DNA of 64,000 nt, from assembly GCA_002479255.1 (NCBI GenBank), contig DLMJ01000006.1, positions 62,001 through 126,000 of the forward strand. Reading direction: 5' to 3'. This stretch comes from Candidatus Binatus soli. GTDB lineage: Bacteria; Desulfobacterota; Binatia; Binatales; Binataceae. The translations under genes and the position numbers were made by a program. The notes beneath the pieces are model-generated. The model ran no database searches and was not told the origin of the DNA. It worked only from the letters and a program-made list of their open reading frames with translations. This document shows, in pieces, positions 1 to 7,882 of the stretch (position 1 is its first letter; every line of letters begins with the position of its first letter).

Positions 1-148
1 GGGTTCTTGGCAAATGCGGGCATCGCGGGCGATCCTCCTGACGGGGCGATGGGAAAAGCTTGGCGGCTGAAATAGCGATTGTCAACGCAGCCGGGCGCAG
101 TGCAAATGATGCGCTCGTCGGAGTCATCCCCGCGCGAGGGTTAGAGCA
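1..148. other. Window-edge sequence without an assignable gene
   Basis: Frame 1 is open from the window edge to a TAG at 73-75 and would be the last 24 residues of an upstream protein, but this tail matches nothing I recognise. An ispD gene often precedes ispF; the visible residues do not confirm one. The rest is short spacer before ispF. Confidence 0.3.
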
Positions 149-634
149 ATGGCGACGCGTTATCGCATAGGCAACGGATTCGATTTTCATCGGCTCGAAG
201 CGGGCCGCCGGCTCGTGCTGGGCGGCGTCGAAATCAAGCACGACAAGGGACTCCGCGGCCATTCGGACGCCGACGTCGCGGCGCATGCGCTCGCCAACGC
301 GATCCTCGGCGCGATCGGCGCGGGCGACCTTGGCCGGCATTTTCCCGACAGCGATCCGCGCTACAAAGACGCCGACTCGATCGCGCTGCTGGCTGCCGTC
401 TGGAAGCTCGCGCTCGATCTCGGATGGCGGCTGGGCAACGCCGACCTGACGATTTTCGCCGAAGCGCCGAAGCTGAAGCCGTATCTCGATGCGATGCGCG
501 AGCGGCTCGCCACCGCACTCGGCGCGGATCGATCGCGCGTCAACGTGAAAGCGTCGAGCCCCGAGGGAATCGGCGCGCTAGGCCGCGGCGACGGGATGGC
601 AGCGGCGGCGATTGTGATGCTCGAAGCGGACTAA
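149..634 (+). CDS. ispF: 2-C-methyl-D-erythritol 2,4-cyclodiphosphate synthase
   Basis: IspF converts CDP-methylerythritol 2-phosphate to the 2,4-cyclodiphosphate with release of CMP, in the cytosolic MEP pathway of isoprenoid synthesis. The protein is 161 residues, the normal family length. The DxH metal site is D12-H14, and the GHSDADVAAH block (37-46) supplies the third zinc-ligand histidine H46. FPDSDP (65-70) and a C-terminal KASSPEGIGALGRG block match the family. The ATG at 149 is the only start giving the standard N-terminus. FmdB converges on it 76 bases downstream, so it ends its transcript. Confidence 0.95.
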   Translation: MATRYRIGNGFDFHRLEAGRRLVLGGVEIKHDKGLRGHSDADVAAHALANAILGAIGAGDLGRHFPDSDPRYKDADSIALLAAVWKLALDLGWRLGNADLTIFAEAPKLKPYLDAMRERLATALGADRSRVNVKASSPEGIGALGRGDGMAAAAIVMLEAD

Positions 635-710
635 TGGTAAGCAGGCGGTCATCAAACGAACGACGATCCTGAAATCGACGAGAATCCAGAGCTTAATGAA
701 TGGAGGGTAA

Positions 711-1067
711 TTACAGGTCATCCTCGCCCGATCCGTCATCGCCCAAATCACCACCGCTCTCCAATTCCTCGACCGCTTCGTCGAATTCCGGGCCGTTGAA
801 CTCGTCGCCCATCTCCTTGCCCATCCGCTTCATCATCCGCGCGACGCTCTTGGGATCGTTCTCGTCGATGTCGCCCATCTTCGACGGATCGGCGAGCGAC
901 TCCATTCGCGATTCCTCGCTGCGCGGCATCGCGAATCGCGACATCAGGCGGCGCATTTTCTTTCCGCCGCAATGCGCGCAAACCGCGTCAACCTTTTCGC
1001 TGACGCGCGTGGTCAGGACGCTGGTCGTCCGGCGGCACTTCTCGCAACGATATTCGTAGATCGGCAT
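711..1067 (-). CDS. FmdB-family zinc ribbon protein
   Basis: This small regulatory-type protein begins MPIYEYRCEKC, the hallmark FmdB start, and has one zinc ribbon made by C8-x2-C11 and C30-x2-C33. The remainder (about residues 45-118) is charged, with Met/Lys helices and a very acidic Asp/Glu/Gly tail, which is common in the family. FmdB was first linked to formamidase regulation in Methylophilus; the general role is unknown. It lies 82 bases downstream of the TatD gene on the same strand and may share its transcript. Confidence 0.85.
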   Translation of the reverse strand: MPIYEYRCEKCRRTTSVLTTRVSEKVDAVCAHCGGKKMRRLMSRFAMPRSEESRMESLADPSKMGDIDENDPKSVARMMKRMGKEMGDEFNGPEFDEAVEELESGGDLGDDGSGEDDL

Positions 1068-1149
1068 AGGGACGGTATTGTATCTGCTGCCAACGCAGAT
1101 TTCACGGACAATTAATTCCTCGATCCCGGTGAATGCGCAAAAACGGTGG

Positions 1150-1923
1150 TTACTCTCTGATTCGAAACAGCGCGCGCGCGTTGGCCGTCGTCAATCCGGC
1201 GATTTCCTCGAACGTAGTGCACCGCAGATGCGCAATCGCGGCGACCACATCCTTGATCATCGCTGGTTCGGTCAACCGCCCCGCGAACTGGCCGCCGTAC
1301 GGCCACGGTCCGTCGGTCTCGGCAAGTATCCTGTTCGAAGGCAACATCCGGGCGAGATCGCGATCGCGCTCCCGGTAGGCGACCTCGGGGGTCAGCGAAA
1401 TAAAGTATCCGGCGTTGATGATCGCGCGCGTGGTCTGTTCGTCGGACTTATGCCAATGAAAGACCGCGCGCGTCACTCCAGCCTCGCCAATTATCGCGAG
1501 CGCCTCGGCGGCGCATCGGTGCGGCGCATGCAGTATCAGCGCCAGATCCATCGCGGCGGCGGCTTTCGCAAAGCGTGCGAGCATCAGTTTCGCAGCGTCC
1601 CGCACGCCCGCATCTCCCGCGCCTGGGCCGTACCATGGCAGTCCGACTTCGCCGACGGCGCAAATCGAGTCGCGCTCACGCGCGATCGTTTCGAGCGCCT
1701 CGAGCGCGTCATGTTCGCTATGTTCAAACTGCTCGGGATGAAATCCTAATGCCGGGAAAATGACACCCGGATATTTCCTTGCTAGTTCGAGCACTCTGCG
1801 ATTCGACGCGGGCCCAACCCCCGGCACGACCATCGCCGATACTCCCGCATCCAGCGCCCGCTTGATTGCGCCGGAAGGGTCGGGATACTGGTCAGCGTCG
1901 AGATGAACGTGGCTGTCGATCAT
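1150..1923 (-). CDS. TatD-family metal-dependent hydrolase
   Basis: TatD proteins are cytosolic TIM-barrel metallohydrolases, several of which act as 3'-5' DNases. The 257-residue protein has the metal-binding HVH pair (H5, H7), E92 in GEVGLPW, H132 in LILHAPH, H156/H158 in FHWH, and the terminal metal acid D204 in AETDGPW. The ligand set looks complete. The substrate cannot be read from sequence, and amidohydrolase-like relatives exist, so only the family is named. The divergent ECF transporter starts 53 bases away, leaving a short shared promoter region. Confidence 0.88.
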   Translation of the reverse strand: MIDSHVHLDADQYPDPSGAIKRALDAGVSAMVVPGVGPASNRRVLELARKYPGVIFPALGFHPEQFEHSEHDALEALETIARERDSICAVGEVGLPWYGPGAGDAGVRDAAKLMLARFAKAAAAMDLALILHAPHRCAAEALAIIGEAGVTRAVFHWHKSDEQTTRAIINAGYFISLTPEVAYRERDRDLARMLPSNRILAETDGPWPYGGQFAGRLTEPAMIKDVVAAIAHLRCTTFEEIAGLTTANARALFRIRE

Positions 1924-1976
1924 TTCATTCGTATAGCAGGCATGCGCCGCGCGCGCATCGTATCGCGCGTGCCGCG

Positions 1977-2762
1977 ATGAGCGATCTTCGCCTGATGTGG
2001 CGCAACACGCGGATGGTCGTGCTATGCGCGATCTCGGCGGCCCTCTACGCAGCGGTGTTGGTGCCGTTCAAGGTCGTCCCGCTGATTCCCGGCGTCACCG
2101 AACTTCGCCCCGCCAACGCGATTCCAGTTGTCTGCTCGTTCCTGTTCGGTCCCGCGGCCGCCTGGGGTTCGGCGATCGGAAACATGATTGGCGATTTTTT
2201 CGGCGGCGTGTCGCCGGGCGATATTTTCGGATTCTTCGCGAACCTGGCCTACGGGTGGATTCCGTACAAAGTCTGGGAATTGATCGGCCGCGGCCAAAGT
2301 CCTATCAGCCGCTCGCCGCTTGGAATTCTCAAGTATGTCATCGCATGCCTGGCCGCGAGCGTGCTGTGCGCCGACCTGGTCGGATGGGCTGACAACGTGC
2401 TCGTCATCAGGCCGTTCGCGATGCTCGGCAACGTGATCATCTTCAACAATATGGTGTCTGCCCTCGTGCTCTCGCCGTTCATCCTCGCGGCGGTCTATCC
2501 GCGGGTCAAAAAGGGCCGGATGCTTTACACGGACGTGATGCCGGAGGTGAAACTGAAGCCGGTGGGAATTCGAGCCTCCGGTTTCGCGCTGCTGATAGCG
2601 GGCGAAGGCGGCGCCTGGATTTTTGGGAATTTGCTTTCGACCGGGTATTGGGCGCCGAAGTTTCTGCCCGCGTGGATGATTGTCGCCCCGTACGACAAGC
2701 CGGTCTTGATAATCGTCGGCCCGTTTATCCTGTTGGCGTTCGCGGGCCTGTTCATGATGTGA
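1977..2762 (+). CDS. ECF transporter S component, QueT-like
   Basis: This membrane protein (261 aa) is the likely substrate-binding S component of an energy-coupling factor importer. It starts with a short basic segment, then a hydrophobic helix, the turn VTELRPANAIPVV and the helix pair FLFGPAAAWGSAIGNMIGDF, a pattern typical of QueT/HtsT-like S components. Several further membrane segments follow up to the C-terminus. The ATG at 1977 is the first that begins at the expected cytoplasmic N-terminus. It heads a tightly coupled S-A-T operon: its stop overlaps the likely GTG of the ATPase gene. The substrate is unknown, and the 53-base leader is too short to hold a riboswitch. Confidence 0.75.
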   Translation: MSDLRLMWRNTRMVVLCAISAALYAAVLVPFKVVPLIPGVTELRPANAIPVVCSFLFGPAAAWGSAIGNMIGDFFGGVSPGDIFGFFANLAYGWIPYKVWELIGRGQSPISRSPLGILKYVIACLAASVLCADLVGWADNVLVIRPFAMLGNVIIFNNMVSALVLSPFILAAVYPRVKKGRMLYTDVMPEVKLKPVGIRASGFALLIAGEGGAWIFGNLLSTGYWAPKFLPAWMIVAPYDKPVLIIVGPFILLAFAGLFMM

Positions 2763-4513
2763 AAATCGACGGGCAAATATTTTCAGTTTTTTCAGTGAAT
2801 CCTAATCAGCACGCAGTGTCGGTCCAGGGCGTAACCTTCACCTATCACGGCGCCGAGCGTCCCGCGCTTCGAGCGGTAAGCTTCGTGCAGTCCGCCGGTG
2901 AGATGATCGGCGTGATGGGCGCGTCGGGAGCGGGCAAGTCCACGCTCGCGAAATGCCTTAATCGCATCATCCCGGAGTTCGAGGACGGCGATTTTCGCGG
3001 CACGGTCCGCATTGCAGGCGAGCCGCTTGAGCATCTTCGCGTCTGCGACGTCGCGCCGAAAGTGGGGATGGTCTTTCAGGATTTCGAGTCGCAATTGTTT
3101 TCGACCAACGTCGCGCACGAAGTCGCGTTCGCGATGGAACAGGTCGGCATGGACCGCGCCGAGATGGATAGGCGAATCATTCCCGCGCTGGAGGCCGTTG
3201 GGCTGCGCGGCTTCGACCATCGCGATCCGATGTCGCTGTCGGGCGGCGAGAAGCAGCGCCTTGCGATCGCGTCGGTGCTGGCGTTGCGGCCGTCGGTTAT
3301 CGTGCTCGACGAGCCGACCACCGATCTCGATCCCGAGGGCAGGGCGGAAGTCTTCGAGTTGATCGCCAAGCTGCGCGCGCAAGGCTTGAGCCTGATCGTT
3401 ATCGAGCATGAGTCCGAGGAACTGCGCGCCGCCGATCGGATAATGGTATTGCGCGAGGGGGAAATCGCCGCCGACGGTCCGCCTTCCGAGGTGTTCGCGC
3501 GCACCGACCTGCTCATGGGATGCGGCGTGCGTCCGCCCGGACTGGGCCACGCGCTCAAACTGCTCGGAATCGACGCTCAACCGGAAAGCGTCGCGCATGC
3601 TTACGACGCGATCGTGCGCGCCTACCCGCATCTCACCGCAACTTTAGTTGACAACCTCGCCGATTCCCGCGCACCCGAACACCCGACGATTGCCGAAAAC
3701 GCCTCGATCGGCTCCGCATTCATGGCAATCGAGGATGTGACCTTCAGCTATGCGGACGGGCCGCGGGTGCTCGATTCGATCGATCTCAGAGTCGAAGCCG
3801 GCGACTTCATCGCGATAGTCGGGCAGAACGGCTCCGGCAAAACCACTTTGGCCAAGCAAATCGTCGGTCTGCTCCAGCCGGCCACGGGCCGCGTGATAAT
3901 CGAAGGCAAGGACCGCGCGCAGATGCGGCCGGCCGAGACGGCGCGCGAAGTCGCGTACGTTTTCCAGAATCCAGACCATCAGATTTTCGCCGCCACGGTC
4001 CAGGAGGAAGTCGCGTTCGGCCCGCGCAACTTCGGCTTGGCGGATGACGAGATTCGGCGTCGATGCGACGAAGCGCTCGAGGCGGTCGGCCTTCAGAACG
4101 AGCGCCAGAGCGACCCGTTCCTGCTCAGCAAGGGCGAGCGCCAGCGGCTGGCGGTTGCGAGCGTGCTCGTGCTCAGGCCGCGGATGTTGATTCTCGACGA
4201 ACCGACCACCGGCCTGGACCATCGCGAGCAGCTTCGGATGATGGCGCTGGTGCGGGACCTCAACCGCGCCGGAATCGCGATCGTGATCATCACCCATACG
4301 CCGTGGCTGGTCGCGGAGTATGCGCGGCGCGTCGTGCTGCTGCGCAAAGGCGCCAAGATTTTCGACGGCGGCGTGCGCGAGTTTTTCATGCAGGACGAAC
4401 TGCTGCGGTCGTCGTCATTCCGGGCGCCGGAAATCACCGAGTTGAGCCGCCGCTTCGGGACGCTGGCGCTGACGACCGACGAATTCGTCGCGTGGGTCAA
4501 GGGGCGCGCCTGA
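2759..4513 (+). CDS. ECF transporter energizing module, fused EcfA-EcfA' ATPase
   Basis: Two ABC ATPase domains are fused in one chain of about 584 residues, replacing the usual separate EcfA1 and EcfA2. Domain 1 has Walker A GASGAGKST (about 54-62), signature LSGGEKQR and Walker B VIVLDEPTTDLD. Domain 2 has Walker A GQNGSGKTT (about 355-363), an altered signature LSKGERQR and Walker B MLILDEPTTGLD. Both carry the Q-loop segments FQDFESQLFS and FQNPDHQIFA typical of ECF/cobalt ATPases. The GTG at 2759 overlaps the S-gene stop and favours coupling; a second GTG at 2795 is an alternative. The stop overlaps the EcfT start. Confidence 0.9.
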   Translation: MKIDGQIFSVFSVNPNQHAVSVQGVTFTYHGAERPALRAVSFVQSAGEMIGVMGASGAGKSTLAKCLNRIIPEFEDGDFRGTVRIAGEPLEHLRVCDVAPKVGMVFQDFESQLFSTNVAHEVAFAMEQVGMDRAEMDRRIIPALEAVGLRGFDHRDPMSLSGGEKQRLAIASVLALRPSVIVLDEPTTDLDPEGRAEVFELIAKLRAQGLSLIVIEHESEELRAADRIMVLREGEIAADGPPSEVFARTDLLMGCGVRPPGLGHALKLLGIDAQPESVAHAYDAIVRAYPHLTATLVDNLADSRAPEHPTIAENASIGSAFMAIEDVTFSYADGPRVLDSIDLRVEAGDFIAIVGQNGSGKTTLAKQIVGLLQPATGRVIIEGKDRAQMRPAETAREVAYVFQNPDHQIFAATVQEEVAFGPRNFGLADDEIRRRCDEALEAVGLQNERQSDPFLLSKGERQRLAVASVLVLRPRMLILDEPTTGLDHREQLRMMALVRDLNRAGIAIVIITHTPWLVAEYARRVVLLRKGAKIFDGGVREFFMQDELLRSSSFRAPEITELSRRFGTLALTTDEFVAWVKGRA

Positions 4514-5301
4514 TGCCGATTTATCTGTACATCGATCGCGGCACGTTTGTTCATCGGCTGCATCCCACGGTCAAGGTGTTCGCGCTCTTCATCATGTTCT
4601 GGTCGGTGTACTGGGTGGACAATCCTTTAGCGCTCGCGCCGGTCGGATTGGTCATGCTGTGGATCGCGCAGCTTACCGATTCGTGGCCGAACTTCTACCG
4701 CCTGCGATGGTTCTTCGCGATTCTGGTTTTCAGCACGACGATTGCGTGGATGGTTTTCTACCGGCGCGGTGCGGTGCTGGTGAACGTGCCGATTTTTCAC
4801 GTCAGCAGGTTGTCGCTGATATTCGGCATCGGGCGCGGCATCAAGCTCGCGGAGCTGCTGGCGGCATCGGTGCTGTTTCTTTCGACCACCAAGATCGAGG
4901 AGTTCACCTACGGACTACAACGAATGCGGGTGCCGTATCGCGTGGGGTTCGCGATCTCGCTGTCATTTCGGCTGGTGCCGCTGTTTATCGACTCTGCCGT
5001 GACGATCGTCGATGCGCAGCGGCTGCGCGGCTACGATTTCAACCAGGGCGGGCCGCTGGAGCGCGTGCGGCGCTACGTGCCGGTGGTGATTCCGGTTTTT
5101 ATGGGCGCGCTGCGCAAGGCCAACAACATGGCGATGGCTCTGGAAGCGCGCGGTTTCGGATTCAGCCACGAGCCGACGACGTTTATCGATTACCCGGTGA
5201 CCGTCGCGGATATCCTGGCGTTCGCGTTCTTGATCGCGCTCGGTACGCTATCCTTCATGCTCTACTGGACGGGGCTGGGCGGAATCGGTCCGCTGAAGTA
5301 A
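4513..5301 (+). CDS. ECF transporter transmembrane component EcfT
   Basis: EcfT is the membrane scaffold that joins the S component to the ATPases. The 262-residue protein has four to five hydrophobic segments and the two Arg-containing coupling motifs: AQRLRG (near residue 168) and the canonical ALEARGFG (near 207). These short helices dock into the ATPase grooves. The ATG overlaps the ATPase stop (TGATG), so the two are translationally coupled. Presence of all three parts in one operon makes this a dedicated (group I) ECF importer. Confidence 0.9.
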   Translation: MPIYLYIDRGTFVHRLHPTVKVFALFIMFWSVYWVDNPLALAPVGLVMLWIAQLTDSWPNFYRLRWFFAILVFSTTIAWMVFYRRGAVLVNVPIFHVSRLSLIFGIGRGIKLAELLAASVLFLSTTKIEEFTYGLQRMRVPYRVGFAISLSFRLVPLFIDSAVTIVDAQRLRGYDFNQGGPLERVRRYVPVVIPVFMGALRKANNMAMALEARGFGFSHEPTTFIDYPVTVADILAFAFLIALGTLSFMLYWTGLGGIGPLK

Positions 5302-5361
5302 CGTACAACCCGGCCGTTGCGTACTATCGGCCAGGAATTCGGCACATCACGGGGCATAGCA

Positions 5362-6411
5362 ATGAGCATCAAGTCGGAATTTCTTAAACGGCCGATCGAA
5401 CACATCGATATCACGCGCGAAAGCGTGGTGCCGATCGTCGAGGCGATGGGGCAAATGGCGTACAGCGCCCGCGACTTGCATCGCGCGGCGACGATTTACG
5501 ATCGGATGCTGCGCGATCGCGACTGCGGCATAATCCTGTGCCTGGCGGGTTCGCTCATCAGCGCCGGGCTCAAGCGCGTCTTCGCCGACATGATTCGCAA
5601 CCACATGGTCGATGCGATCGTGAGCACCGGCGCGAACATCGTCGATCAGGATTTCTTCGAGGCGCTCGGTTTCAGGCATTGGATGGCCGAAGACCGGTTC
5701 AAGTACGGGCTCGACGACGACAAGCTGCGCGGACTGCATATCGATCGTATCTACGACACGCTTATAGACGAAGACGAACTGCGCGTGTGCGACGAGACGA
5801 CCCAGAAAATCGCCGACCGCCTCGAGCCGCGGCCGTATTCGTCGCGCGAATTCGTCGCCGAGATGGGCAAGTACCTGGCCGAGACGGGCGCGAAGACCGG
5901 CGCCAGTATCGTGCTCGAGGCGTATCGCGAGGAGGTGCCGATTTTCTGCCCTGCCTTCAGCGACTGCTCTGCCGGCTTCGGGCTGGTGGCGCATCAGGCG
6001 GCGCGGCACGGCAAACCCAAGGTTTCGCTCGACAGCGCCAAGGATTTTTACGAGTTGACGCGGCTCAAGGTGAAGAACGAAACCACCGGGCTGTTCATGA
6101 TTGGCGGCGGAGTGCCGAAAAATTTCGCGCAGGATATCGTGGTCGCTGCCGAGGTACTGGGGCATGACGTGCCGATGCATAAGTACGCGGTTCAGATCAC
6201 CGTGGCCGACGTGCGCGATGGCGCGCTCTCGGGCAGCACGCTCAAAGAGGCCAGCAGCTGGGGCAAGGTCGATACGACTTACGAGCAGATGGTGTATTGC
6301 GAGGCGACGATCGCGGTGCCGCTGATCGTGGGCTACGCTTATCACAAGCGCGGATGGGAAGGCCGCACGTCGCGCAAGTGGAACTCGTCGCTGGATAAGG
6401 ATCGGGTGTAG
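5362..6411 (+). CDS. Deoxyhypusine-synthase-like protein
   Basis: The 349-residue protein belongs to the deoxyhypusine synthase fold. In eukaryotes and archaea the enzyme moves the aminobutyl group of spermidine onto eIF5A, with NAD. The catalytic lysine block of human DHS (SWGK, Lys329) is present as SSWGKV with Lys302, and GGGVPKNF and FCPAFSDCSAGFG match NAD/spermidine-pocket segments. Bacteria have no eIF5A, and bacterial relatives are proposed to make homospermidine or to have another polyamine role, so the substrate here is open. The ATG at 5362 gives a sensible N-terminus. It lies 60 bases after ecfT on the same strand, so co-transcription is possible but not shown. Confidence 0.85.
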   Translation: MSIKSEFLKRPIEHIDITRESVVPIVEAMGQMAYSARDLHRAATIYDRMLRDRDCGIILCLAGSLISAGLKRVFADMIRNHMVDAIVSTGANIVDQDFFEALGFRHWMAEDRFKYGLDDDKLRGLHIDRIYDTLIDEDELRVCDETTQKIADRLEPRPYSSREFVAEMGKYLAETGAKTGASIVLEAYREEVPIFCPAFSDCSAGFGLVAHQAARHGKPKVSLDSAKDFYELTRLKVKNETTGLFMIGGGVPKNFAQDIVVAAEVLGHDVPMHKYAVQITVADVRDGALSGSTLKEASSWGKVDTTYEQMVYCEATIAVPLIVGYAYHKRGWEGRTSRKWNSSLDKDRV

Positions 6412-6450
6412 GCAGGGATGGAAGGAACCTAGGTGTAGCCTTTGAAGAAA

Positions 6451-6503
6451 GTGAACCCCACCGTGGGTTTGCAGGGGTGACCCCTTTACCCAATGCTAAG
6501 AAG
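6451..6503. repeat. Double-hairpin palindromic repeat, copy 1
   Basis: It contains a degenerate first hairpin (GTGAACCCC...GTGGGTTTGC), a second hairpin (GCAGGGGTGACCCC) and a tail AATGCTAAGAAG. Five more copies or part-copies occur in this window. The 297-base gap after the deoxyhypusine-synthase-like gene otherwise holds no gene that I can see. Confidence 0.65.
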
Positions 6504-6708
6504 GAAGGGGGTGGTTTTCAATGAGTTATTCACGATGTGGTCTCCATTAGTTTCTCTGATGAGCTTAGATTCGAGCATGAGCGTTGTTTTCATGCTGAGT
6601 CACACATCCGCAAGCCGGCACGTGTCAGCGTGGTCGCTTACAACCTGGGGAACTCCGCCGGAGGTTTGATCAAGCACGCACGCTACGATAAAACAAGGAT
6701 CAGGAAAT

Positions 6709-7248
6709 ATGAAATTGGTAGCCAGATTCTTGCTCGCACTGCTTTTAGTTTGCGCCTCTTTCGCACCCGTGCGCGCGCAAACTCCCCCCACTTGGATTAC
6801 CAATCAAGGCGGCTACAGCGGGGATTGCTATGACGCAGACGAGAACGATTTGGGTCCGAATTACCCGCTCCCGAATAACGAGTCGCAGGTGGTCGTCTGG
6901 GATGACGCCTTCTATGACAACGGAGTGGAGTCCATCATTGAGGAGTACGAAGGGGACCTTTGGAATTACTCGGTGACCGGCGACCTTGTGATAGCCAATC
7001 TAACCGTTGAGCCGGTGTATTTGCAGATGGACCTTTGGATGCAATCTGACTACCATACCGAAACGCAGTGGCTTCTGGTTCCCAATGGTGGCTCCTCTGT
7101 GTTTCCATTCAACGGAATTACGGCCAATTTGCCGACCGCATTGGTGGGATATTTCTACCTGACCGTAACGCCGCAGACACCTGGGTGGGCAAGTGGTCCA
7201 GTCCTGGCGTGCGCCAGTGTCAGTTTTACCACGACAGAGCACAATTGA
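6709..7248 (+). CDS. Secreted hypothetical protein
   Basis: I do not recognise this 179-residue protein. It opens with a clear Sec signal peptide (basic KLVAR, hydrophobic core, cleavage expected after VRA at residue 23). The mature part is acidic, rich in Tyr, Trp and Asn, with alternating beta-type hydrophobics (LVIANLTVEPVYLQMDLWM) and no visible catalytic motif, which suggests a small beta-sandwich exported to the periplasm or outside. Cys residues are few. It is flanked on both sides by palindromic repeats, so it is probably a single-gene transcript. Codon use is less GC-rich than in its neighbours. Confidence 0.6.
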   Translation: MKLVARFLLALLLVCASFAPVRAQTPPTWITNQGGYSGDCYDADENDLGPNYPLPNNESQVVVWDDAFYDNGVESIIEEYEGDLWNYSVTGDLVIANLTVEPVYLQMDLWMQSDYHTETQWLLVPNGGSSVFPFNGITANLPTALVGYFYLTVTPQTPGWASGPVLACASVSFTTTEHN

Positions 7249-7357
7249 AACGGTGATTGTAAATTATATCTATTATGTCTATGTCGCTGGAATGCGGTGC
7301 TCGTGAGGTGGCTGGGTCCCTCCGTTTTGGCCTCGAATGAGACTGAGACCGCAATTT

Positions 7358-7423
7358 TCTTAATACTAAGGGGCAGGGGTTACCCCTGCCCAAGGATGCG
7401 CGAAACCCATGGTGGGTTTCGCA
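7358..7423. repeat. Double-hairpin palindromic repeat, copy 2 (inverted)
   Basis: This copy is in the opposite orientation to copy 1. It has a perfect 10-bp hairpin at 7371-7391 (GGGCAGGGGT / ACCCCTGCCC) and another perfect 10-bp hairpin at 7400-7422 (GCGAAACCCA / TGGGTTTCGC), preceded by TTAATACTAAG. The 330-base gap between the secreted protein and the YciI gene holds only this copy and copy 3. Confidence 0.75.
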
Positions 7424-7474
7424 TACAATTAAGTTCTCCCTTTTGTTTTCCTGCCTCCGCCCCCATCTTTGTTT

Positions 7475-7502
7475 TGATGTTGGGTGCAGGGGTCACCCCT
7501 GC
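7475..7502. repeat. Palindromic repeat, part-copy 3
   Basis: Only the GC-rich hairpin remains (GCAGGGG at 7486-7492 pairing with CCCCTGC at 7496-7502), with the TTGGGT flank that is also seen in the copy near 25.6 kb. Confidence 0.6.
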
Positions 7503-7578
7503 TGATTTTGCCCGCGCAGCCGCGCCGTGCTAATTATCACGGGCTTATTCCGGCGTATTTCTTCAGAAGGACGATGCG

Positions 7579-7851
7579 ATGCTGTTCGTGATTATCGGCC
7601 ATGACGGACCCGGCGGCGCTGCCATCCGGCCGCGAGTAAGGCCGGCTCATCTCGACAATCTCCGGCCGCTGGATCGAGCCGGCAAGGTGAAGATCGCGGG
7701 GCCATTCACCGACGGCAGCGGCAGTCTTATCATCGTGGATATGGAGAGTGAGGCCGAAGCGATTGCGTTTGCCAATAGCGATCCGTACACGACCGGCGGC
7801 GTGTTCGAACGCGTCGAGGTGAAGCCGTTCCGGCAGGTTTTTCCGGAGTAG
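7579..7851 (+). CDS. YciI-family protein
   Basis: YciI-like proteins are small alpha-beta (ferredoxin-like) proteins, sometimes with a His-Asp pair proposed for hydrolytic or dechlorinating chemistry; most have no known substrate. This 90-residue protein fits well: the first strand LFVIIGHD, a conserved histidine in the segment RPAHLDNLRPLD, the central GPFTDGSGSLIIVD block, and the DPYTTGGVFERVEVKPF ending. It sits 31 bases upstream of two CoA transferase genes on the same strand and may belong to that catabolic cluster. Confidence 0.85.
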   Translation: MLFVIIGHDGPGGAAIRPRVRPAHLDNLRPLDRAGKVKIAGPFTDGSGSLIIVDMESEAEAIAFANSDPYTTGGVFERVEVKPFRQVFPE

Positions 7852-7882
7852 AATTTAGCAATCTCGTATAGATGGAGTATCG

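Noticed and set aside
1924..1976. Riboswitch upstream of the ECF transporter
   Set aside because: The 53-base gap is too short and has no recognisable conserved box.
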